Positions 58,921 to 64,000 of a DNA stretch of 64,000 nucleotides are shown piece by piece. A program made the position numbers and the translations under genes. Every line of letters starts with the position of its first letter. The first letter of the stretch is position 1. The DNA is from CAZSHG01 sp964606695 [NCBI: uncultured bacterium] (lineage in GTDB: Bacteria; UBP14; UBA6098), in contig CAZSHG010000011.1 in NCBI GenBank assembly GCA_964606695.1, positions 29,835 through 93,834 of the forward strand. Direction: 5' to 3'. The notes under the pieces are model-generated. The model saw only the letters and a list, made by a program, of their open reading frames with translations, was not told where the DNA came from and made no database searches.

Positions 58921-59465
58921 ACATCGAAGCCTCCAAAAAGAAAGACATCGTTCGGGATTTGATTATTCTCGGTGCGATTTTGATTATCGCGGTTTCGCTA
59001 ATCTCGATTTTCCCCGAAAAAAGAGGCGCGGTTATTTCCGTATCGTGGGAATTTTTCCTCGAAATGATATGGATTCTTCCGGCGGTGATGATTCTGACCG
59101 GACTTTTCATGGTTTGGACGTCGAAAGAGATGGTGGTGGATTATCTTGGGAAAAGCTCCGGAATCAAAGGCATCGTGCTTTCATTCGTTCTGGGATCATT
59201 GCCCACCGGCCCGCTGTATGTCGCATTCCCGATTGCCGCGGCTCTGATAAATAAGGGCGCCAGAATATCGAACGTCGTCATTTTTCTTTCGGCATGGGCC
59301 TGCATCAAGATTCCCCAGGAGATGGTGGAGCTTCAGTTCATGGGATTCAAATTCATGGCTTTGCGTTTGGTTTTGACCATAACTTTTGTAACAATTATGG
59401 CGATTTTTATCGAGAATATGATTTCTCATGAAGAAGAAATACTGCAAATCGAAGGAGAAAAATAA
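58917..59465 (+). CDS. Permease, second half (split UPF0718/COG0701 type)
   Basis: A 182-residue membrane protein encoded with an ATGA overlap to the first half. It has five TM helices and the second copy of the core motif, GSLPTGPLYVAFPIAAALINKGARISNVVIFLSAWACIKIPQEMVE. The Cys in SAWACIKIPQE may be the transport or substrate-binding thiol, as a Cys in the corresponding segment is important in ArsP-like permeases. Together the two genes should form one heterodimeric transporter. The stop overlaps the cupin gene start. Confidence 0.78.
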   Translation: MNIEASKKKDIVRDLIILGAILIIAVSLISIFPEKRGAVISVSWEFFLEMIWILPAVMILTGLFMVWTSKEMVVDYLGKSSGIKGIVLSFVLGSLPTGPLYVAFPIAAALINKGARISNVVIFLSAWACIKIPQEMVELQFMGFKFMALRLVLTITFVTIMAIFIENMISHEEEILQIEGEK

Positions 59466-59773
59466 TGAAGACATTCAGTCTTAAAGATTTGACCGCCCAT
59501 CCCCATGGCGAAAGGGGCAAGAACGTGTTTTATCAGGCCGAAGAGTTCAAGGTCAGGATTATCGAGCTTCCGCCGGGAGGCGAGATGCCGACCTGCGAGA
59601 TGGCCGACCACGTCCTTTTCACCGTCGTGAGCGGTTCCGCCGATGTTGATGTCGATGGCGAGACAGTTACAATCGAGGCGGGGCAAATGCTGATAACTCC
59701 GCCCGCGACGCTATCGATGAAAACCCGTAACGGCGTGAAAATCGCCGGAGTTCAAATTTATAAACGATCATAA
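59465..59773 (+). CDS. Small cupin-domain protein
   Basis: A 102-residue protein with a single cupin fold: VRIIELPPGGEMPTCEMADHVLFTVVSGSADVDVDGETVTIEAGQMLITPPATLSM. The usual first cupin motif HxHxxxxE is altered (a C-x-x-x-D-H pattern, CEMADH), which leaves one His and one Cys as possible metal ligands. Cupins of this kind can bind metals or act as oxidoreductase or thiol-related enzymes. It overlaps the upstream permease stop (TAATG), so it is in the operon. Enzyme activity is not predictable. Confidence 0.75.
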   Translation: MKTFSLKDLTAHPHGERGKNVFYQAEEFKVRIIELPPGGEMPTCEMADHVLFTVVSGSADVDVDGETVTIEAGQMLITPPATLSMKTRNGVKIAGVQIYKRS

Positions 59774-59804
59774 CAATCATCAACCATCCATAAAAGGAGA
59801 AACC

Positions 59805-59936
59805 ATGTGTGAAAAAAACAAATGCGGTTGCCAGAAACAGGAAAACCTGAAGGGCAAACCGGAAGACTGCACGCCGGAGCAAATCGAAAAGTGCCACGGC
59901 GACGAGAAAAATCACCCCTGTAGCGGGGATAAATAA
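59805..59936 (+). CDS. Cys-rich small peptide, copy 1
   Basis: A 43-residue protein beginning MCEKNKCGCQKQEN and ending CHGDEKNHPCSGDK, with seven Cys/His-rich positions grouped as CxxxxCxC, C, CH and HPC. It is nearly identical to the second copy at 60326-60454 (a PEDCTPEQIE core is shared exactly), and both carry the same AAAGGAGAAACC ribosome site. The cysteine spacing suggests a metal-binding or thiol-reactive peptide. It abuts the DsrE gene (TAA-ATG). I do not recognise a named family. Confidence 0.82.
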   Translation: MCEKNKCGCQKQENLKGKPEDCTPEQIEKCHGDEKNHPCSGDK

Positions 59937-60290
59937 ATGAATATCCTGATCGTTATCAATGACGCGCCATACGGCACCGAGAAGGCATACAACGGCCTCC
60001 GCACAGCGATGACTCTGCAGAAGGAACACGCCGATGTCGAAGTTCGCGTTTTCTTGATGGCCGACTCGGTAACCTGCGCGTTGCCCTCTCAGAAAACCCC
60101 CTCCGGTTATTACAATATTGAGAGAATGCTCGAATCGGTAATTTCCAAAGGCGGAATGGTCAAAGCCTGCGGCGGATGCTCAATTGCCCGGGGAATCGCC
60201 GACTTGCCATTAATAGATGGTGTCGAAATCAGCAACATGAAAGAGTTCGTGCAGTGGATTGTCGAGGCCGACAGAGTAATTTCTTTCTAA
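59937..60290 (+). CDS. DsrE-family protein
   Basis: A 117-residue protein with the DsrE/DsrF/TusD-like fold: MNILIVINDAPYGTEKAYNGLRTAMTL, ADVEVRVFLMADSVTCALPSQK, and SKGGMVKACGGCSIARGI. The last has a C-x-G-G-C cluster at about residues 77-80, where TusD/DsrE carry the persulfide Cys; another Cys lies in VTCALP. Such proteins transfer or bind reactive sulfur. It sits between the two Cys-rich peptide genes. No other dsr or tus genes are nearby. The start directly follows the preceding stop. Confidence 0.88.
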   Translation: MNILIVINDAPYGTEKAYNGLRTAMTLQKEHADVEVRVFLMADSVTCALPSQKTPSGYYNIERMLESVISKGGMVKACGGCSIARGIADLPLIDGVEISNMKEFVQWIVEADRVISF

Positions 60291-60325
60291 CAATAAATAA
60301 TCAAACCTTCATCAAAGGAGAAACC

Positions 60326-60454
60326 ATGTGTGAAAAAAACAAATGCCAGAAACCGGAAAACCTGAAGGGCAAACCGGAAGACTGCACGCCGGAGCAGATC
60401 GAAGAATGCCACGGCGACGAGAAGAATCACCCCTGTTGCGGGGATAAAAAGTAA
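60326..60454 (+). CDS. Cys-rich small peptide, copy 2
   Basis: A 42-residue protein, MCEKNKCQKPENLKGKPEDC and then TPEQIEECHGDEKNHPCCGDKK. Compared with copy 1 it lacks the CG of KCGCQ and has HPCC in place of HPCS, so the Cys set differs while the rest is almost unchanged. The DNA upstream (CATCAAAGGAGAAACCATG in part) is also the same, showing a recent gene duplication. Its stop overlaps the ABC ATPase start by one base (TAATG), so it is in the operon. Confidence 0.82.
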   Translation: MCEKNKCQKPENLKGKPEDCTPEQIEECHGDEKNHPCCGDKK

Positions 60455-61425
60455 TGCAGGCCGTCGCCGTTACGGGGCTGAGCAAGCGTTTCGATGAGGT
60501 TCAAGCTCTCGATGGAATATCCTTCGATATCCGCGAGGGGGAGCTTTTCGGCTTTCTCGGCCCCAACGGCGCGGGCAAGACCACAACGATCAATGTCCTC
60601 ACAGGACTTGCCCGAGCCGATTCAGGAACAATAGTCATAGGCGGAATCGACTGCACAAAAAAACTGCGCGGCGCTCAACATCTTGTAGGCGTCGTGCCCG
60701 ACGAGAGTAATTTATATCCCGAACTATCCGGTTTCGACAACCTTTGCTTCTGCGCGTCCCTTTACGGTATCGGCAAGGACGATCGCAGAAACCGCGCCCG
60801 CGAGCTTCTGGAGAAATTCGACCTCGCCAAAGCCGCCGACCGCAAATTCGCCGGCTATTCCAAAGGGATGAAGCGAAAACTCACCATCGCCGCCGGAATT
60901 ATCCATCGACCTAAAATATTATTCTTAGACGAACCGACCACCGGCATCGATGTCGCCTCCGCGCGGCAACTGCGCCAGATGGTATCCGACCTCCACGAAT
61001 CCGGCACCACGATTTTTTTGACCACCCATTACATCGAAGAGGCCGAGCGGCTCTGCGACCGAATCGCCTTCATCGTGGGCGGAAAAATCGTTCAAATCGA
61101 TTCGGTGGAAAACCTCGTTCAGCCTTTCCACGAAAAGCACATCATGAAATTCACCTGCGAGACGATGCCGATTAAAATAAAAGACGCTTTGCCCCGAGAG
61201 TTCGCAAACCTCAACTTCGAGTTTCCCGACCGCAACACGATACGAATCGAATCGAGCGAGCCTATAAGCATCGCCCCGATGGTTCGTTACCTCGAAGACG
61301 GTGGCATCGAGGTTTCCGAGGCGCGCAAAATCCGGCCCTCGCTGGAAGACGTCTTCGTGAAAATCACCGGAATCGAGGCCAATGCGATGCGCGGCGAAAA
61401 GGAAAAGAAAGGGGGCGGCAAATGA
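60454..61425 (+). CDS. ABC-2 type transporter ATPase
   Basis: A 323-residue ABC ATPase: Walker A GPNGAGKTT (about 37-45), signature YSKGMKRKLTIAAGI, Walker B ILFLDEPTTGID and H-loop TTHYIEEAERLC. The C-terminal ~100 residues after the nucleotide-binding domain are an extension typical of drug- or polysaccharide-type ABC-2 exporters (CcmA/NatA-like). It energises export by the permease encoded next (4-bp overlap). It is in the operon with the DsrE and Cys-rich genes by the TAATG coupling. Confidence 0.93.
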   Translation: MQAVAVTGLSKRFDEVQALDGISFDIREGELFGFLGPNGAGKTTTINVLTGLARADSGTIVIGGIDCTKKLRGAQHLVGVVPDESNLYPELSGFDNLCFCASLYGIGKDDRRNRARELLEKFDLAKAADRKFAGYSKGMKRKLTIAAGIIHRPKILFLDEPTTGIDVASARQLRQMVSDLHESGTTIFLTTHYIEEAERLCDRIAFIVGGKIVQIDSVENLVQPFHEKHIMKFTCETMPIKIKDALPREFANLNFEFPDRNTIRIESSEPISIAPMVRYLEDGGIEVSEARKIRPSLEDVFVKITGIEANAMRGEKEKKGGGK

Positions 61426-62159
61426 AGCGCTGGACTGCATTCTGGAATATTCTTGTCAAAGATATGCGAACTTACTATCTAAAACCGCCCAACATAAGCT
61501 GGGGGCTGATTTTCCCGCTGGCGTGGACTGCGATGTTCTTCATCCGCTCAGGGCAGGGCCTCGGCAGTATTCCCGCGCTACTTCCCGGCGTGGTGGCGAT
61601 TTCGATTCTCTTCGGCACGACATCCATGCTCGCCGTTACAGTAACATTCGAGAAAAAAAACCGCTCCTTCGAACGCCTCCTCCTGGCGCCGATTTCGCTG
61701 GAACTGCTGATGCTGTCTAAAACCTCCGGCGCGATACTGTTCGGCATCGCAAACGCTTTCGTGCCGGTGATTATGGCGAGTTTCTTCGCGGATTTGTCCG
61801 GCCTGAACTGGCTCGCCTTCGTGCCGGCGGTGATGATGATCGCCACGGCATCGACATTCCTGGGGCTTTTCATCGCGGTGGCGGTGAGCGAAGTTTTCGA
61901 GGCGCAGACCTTCTCGAACTTCTTCCGCTTCCCGATGATTTTCCTGTGCGGCCTCTTTTTCCCGATATCGAGCCTGCCGATTTTCCTGCGCCCTCTCTCC
62001 TATGTCCTGCCGTTGACCTACGGCGCGGACATCCTCCACGGCGCGGTTCGCGGCGCGCACGTCATGCCCTACGCGCTGAATTTCGCTCTGCTCGCACTAT
62101 TCTGCATCGGCCTTTTCGCGATAAGCCTCTGGAACATCCGCAAACGCTGGATTATGTAG
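61422..62159 (+). CDS. ABC-2 type transporter permease
   Basis: A 245-residue membrane protein with six TM helices and the ABC-2 family core: VAISILFGTTSMLAVTVTFEKKNRSFERLLLAPISLELLMLSKTSGAILFG, then FRFPMIFLCGLFFPISSLPIFLRPLSYVLPLTYGADILHGAVRG, where the FPxSxLP and LPLTYGxD phrases are diagnostic. The ATG overlaps the ATPase stop (ATGA). It is the last gene of the operon. With the ATPase it forms a half-transporter dimer that exports an unknown substrate. No terminator is seen immediately after. Confidence 0.92.
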   Translation: MKRWTAFWNILVKDMRTYYLKPPNISWGLIFPLAWTAMFFIRSGQGLGSIPALLPGVVAISILFGTTSMLAVTVTFEKKNRSFERLLLAPISLELLMLSKTSGAILFGIANAFVPVIMASFFADLSGLNWLAFVPAVMMIATASTFLGLFIAVAVSEVFEAQTFSNFFRFPMIFLCGLFFPISSLPIFLRPLSYVLPLTYGADILHGAVRGAHVMPYALNFALLALFCIGLFAISLWNIRKRWIM

Positions 62160-62186
62160 CGCACTCGACCACGGCCCAATTTTATT

Positions 62187-62241
62187 CTGTCATTCCCGTG
62201 AAAGCGGGAATCCAGACATAGGGTCGAGGCATACCTCGACC
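62187..62241. repeat. Palindromic intergenic repeat, CATTCCCG...CGGGAAT type
   Basis: ATTCCCG (62192-62198) and CGGGAAT (62205-62211) pair around 6 nt, and GGTCGAGG (62222-62229) pairs with CCTCGACC (62234-62241) around CATA. The TGTCATTCCCG...GCGGGAATCCAG phrase is a well-known dispersed bacterial repeat. It lies in the 267-bp gap after the ABC operon. Confidence 0.65.
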
Positions 62242-62426
62242 GCAAAAAAGTCTTGCGCCCCGCAACCCCGCGAATTATATTGTCATTTGATGATAGACGG
62301 TAAGAAACATAACACCCCTTCAAGAACCGTTTCAAACGGCGTTTCCGACGTCCGCCATCGAACCCTTAAACCTCTATTTGAGCGTCCATCCCTTAGGAGT
62401 TCAGTGTTTAGATAAAAAAATCTTCT

Positions 62427-62840
62427 CTATTTTGGGCTGATCAAGATCGTGTTTGAATCGACGATATCCCACCGCCAGTTGTTTTTCTCGCAGACTTCGT
62501 CCAAAAAATCGCAATGTTTTACCTTGGTCCAAGTGCCACTGATTGAGCCTTTCAAGCCGGTTGTGACCTTCATTTTCAGTCCTTCGTCGCCAAAAAGAAG
62601 AGAGCGGTTCATATCATCGGCAAATTCATGTGGCGTGTCGTCCAAGATTTCCCAAAAAGTGAGCGGCGTAGAAATCCAATAATCCAGCTTCTCGGAAGGC
62701 TCTACGTTAACTATTTCTATCGAAGTTGTTTCGACAGCTGTGCGTTCGGGGACGCTGTCGCTTTTGCCACAACCTCCGATGCAAATCGAAAGTGCTATAG
62801 CAAAGAGTAATGTTATGCTGATAGATCTTTGTTGTCCCAA
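62427..62840 (-). CDS. Lipoprotein of unknown function
   Basis: A 137-residue protein with a lipoprotein signal (lipobox CIGGC near residue 24) and a mature domain of ~115 residues: VNVEPSEKLDYWISTPLTFWEIL, LKMKVTTGLKGSISGTWTKV and WDIVDSNTILISPK. The end resembles a short secretin/STN-like strand motif (VDSNTILI), but that is weak. The start is best set at TTG 62840, which has AAGGAG 6 bp upstream and gives a normal signal peptide; the ATG at 62912 would add 24 unlikely residues. No partner gene. Confidence 0.65.
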   Translation of the reverse strand: MGQQRSISITLLFAIALSICIGGCGKSDSVPERTAVETTSIEIVNVEPSEKLDYWISTPLTFWEILDDTPHEFADDMNRSLLFGDEGLKMKVTTGLKGSISGTWTKVKHCDFLDEVCEKNNWRWDIVDSNTILISPK

Positions 62841-63085
62841 TTTTGTCTCCTTGATTATGAAAAAGACATTTATATACGGAAAGCAAAATATGCATAGAAA
62901 TGAAAATATCAAGTGCTCATAAAGTTTAACGCCAATTATCTAATTACAGCTGGAAAAGCAGAGTTTAATGTAAGACACAAAGCATTGTATCGACATTTTT
63001 CTTTTTTTAATTCCATTTTAATATTCTTGTAACAATTGAAAGTATGTTTGATACGAAATGAATTAAATTTACCAAAGGACGTAAA

Positions 63086-64000
63086 ATGAAAGTCGCTTTT
63101 TTAGTTTCCCTGCTTGTTCTAATCTTAGTGTTTCAAAGCATCGCCGCCACCGAAGCGCCGGACACTTTCTTCGTGACGCCGAAAAGCGATACCCTCTGGG
63201 GGCACGCTATGGAGCCTATGCTCGGTTCCTTCGAGAGAGGCCCATATACAACCTTCGGCACCGATGCCCATACTCAGGCAATCGTGCACTGGGGCACCGA
63301 CAGCGAACAGCCATCGGCGGTGGCATACGGCACAACACTCTCCATGCCCGACACTGCGGCTCTCAGCGGCACTCGGGAAGATCATCACGTCCCCCTGTCA
63401 GGGCTTGAACCGGGAAGGACATATCATTATTCGATAATCGGCGAGATTTACACTGGCACCTTTCGCACGGCTCCCGTGGAGTTAGAGAATTTTTCCTTCG
63501 TGGCATTCGGAGATAATCGGACGAATCATGGCGACCATCAATCGGTGGTCGATGCGATTCTCGACGAAGACGATATCGAATTCGTCCTGAATGTTGGAGA
63601 CCTAGTCGGTGACGGCGGAAGCACGGACGACTGGCAGATGTTCTTCGACATCGAATACGACCTTCTCGCAAATCACATCATGATGCCAGTCAAGGGCAAC
63701 CACGATATCTCATACTGGCCATGGGATCCCGACCCATTGACCAAATATTTCGATTTTGTCGAATATGGTTCTTTCGATTACGCCAACGTTCACATCGTCT
63801 GGCTTTGCACCGAGGTCGGGCTTTTCGGAAGCCTCGACGATCAGGTCTCTTTCCTCCACAGCGATCTCTCTGCCGCAAACGCTAATCCGAACATCGACTG
63901 GATAGTCGTCTATTTCCACCATCCTCCCTTTTCATCCGGCAACCATGGGGATAACTCCGCGCCCAAAGAGGCTTTCGTGCCTCTCTTCAAACAATACGGT
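63086..64000 (+). CDS. Exported purple-acid-phosphatase-like metallophosphoesterase (cut by window end)
   Basis: An open frame of 305 codons with no stop before the window ends. Signal peptide (about 1-21), an N-terminal fibronectin-III-like domain ending LEPGRTYHYSIIGEIYTGTF, then a calcineurin-like metallophosphoesterase core. Metal-ligand blocks visible in order: FVAFGDNR, VLNVGDLVGDGGSTDDW, VKGNHD and VVYFHHPPF. The last ligand block (GHxH) lies beyond the window. The layout is that of purple acid phosphatases. AAAGGA lies 7 bp before the ATG. Whether it has a sorting domain cannot be seen. Confidence 0.88.
   Translation, partial: MKVAFLVSLLVLILVFQSIAATEAPDTFFVTPKSDTLWGHAMEPMLGSFERGPYTTFGTDAHTQAIVHWGTDSEQPSAVAYGTTLSMPDTAALSGTREDHHVPLSGLEPGRTYHYSIIGEIYTGTFRTAPVELENFSFVAFGDNRTNHGDHQSVVDAILDEDDIEFVLNVGDLVGDGGSTDDWQMFFDIEYDLLANHIMMPVKGNHDISYWPWDPDPLTKYFDFVEYGSFDYANVHIVWLCTEVGLFGSLDDQVSFLHSDLSAANANPNIDWIVVYFHHPPFSSGNHGDNSAPKEAFVPLFKQYG

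Noticed and set aside
58314-59465. 383-residue frame running from ArsR through both permease halves
   Set aside because: Only its last 182 codons are real (ATG 58917). The first part reads out of frame through ArsR and the first permease half.
62427-62912. 161-residue version of the lipoprotein from ATG 62912
   Set aside because: The TTG at 62840 has AAGGAG at ideal distance and gives a normal lipoprotein signal; the longer form has no ribosome site.
1-64000. tRNA, rRNA, tmRNA or intact insertion sequences
   Set aside because: No tRNA T-loop/acceptor pattern, rRNA core or transposase was noticed by eye. A covariance-model and profile search would be needed to exclude them.

Overview
The window looks like chromosomal DNA of an uncultured, probably anaerobic Gram-negative bacterium of the Fibrobacteres-Chlorobi-Bacteroidetes (FCB) type or a nearby candidate phylum (WOR-3, TA06 and Cloacimonetes are the kind I have in mind). 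The evidence is five large exported proteins with C-terminal sorting domains of the Por/type IX kind (SPNPFNA-like motif, FDxxGR-like motif, GVYxxxL, terminal K), a gingipain-like C25 protein, indolepyruvate:ferredoxin oxidoreductase, FeoAB, DsrE proteins and many signal peptides. I saw no rRNA, tRNA, CRISPR array, intact insertion sequence or phage module. Placement is inference from gene content.

Layout. 1-2.6 kb: the end of xseA, two paralogous tiny membrane proteins, a strong promoter driving a micro-ORF and a chain of hairpins, and a methyltransferase. 2.6-9.4 kb: two GT-C type membrane glycosyltransferases, a Bor-like lipoprotein and a secreted HEAT-repeat protein. 9.5-12.9 kb: a DsrE-like protein, an orphan antitoxin-like protein and a feoA-feoB-FeoB-associated-peptide operon behind an 18-bp perfect palindrome. 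13-21.3 kb: an Omp28-like exported protein, iorA, and a minus-strand run of DUF4139 protein, MscS channel, EIIA, BsuPI lipoprotein and PLD protein. 21.4-30.8 kb: a plus-strand operon of a PgpH-like HD protein, a CorC/HlyC CBS protein, the C25 protein, enolase and an FtsB/DivIC protein. 30.8-43.4 kb: a secreted GH13 amylase, two related sorted proteins, a DUF2442 protein, a 1678-residue tail-fibre-like protein ending in a C1q-like domain, and an orphan MalG permease. 43.5-47.7 kb: a sodium:solute symporter and a toxin-antitoxin island (HicB, a VapBC45-like pair, a hicA remnant). 48-57.9 kb: two more proteins of the tail-fibre-like family, a VWA protein, an RRM protein and small genes. 58-62.2 kb: a nine-gene operon (ArsR, split permease, cupin, two near-identical Cys-rich peptides flanking a DsrE protein, ABC-2 exporter). 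62.4-64 kb: a lipoprotein and a purple-acid-phosphatase-like enzyme cut by the window end.

The two most unusual signals are these. First, three intergenic arrays (15.14-15.41, 36.65-36.88 and 47.02-47.27 kb) share an exact 21-bp period but have unrelated unit sequences; the first one flips orientation at its centre. Second, the 58-62 kb operon joins thiol-type regulation, a split permease, sulfur-carrier-like DsrE and duplicated Cys-rich peptides to an ABC exporter, and suggests an uncharacterised metal, metalloid or sulfur handling system.
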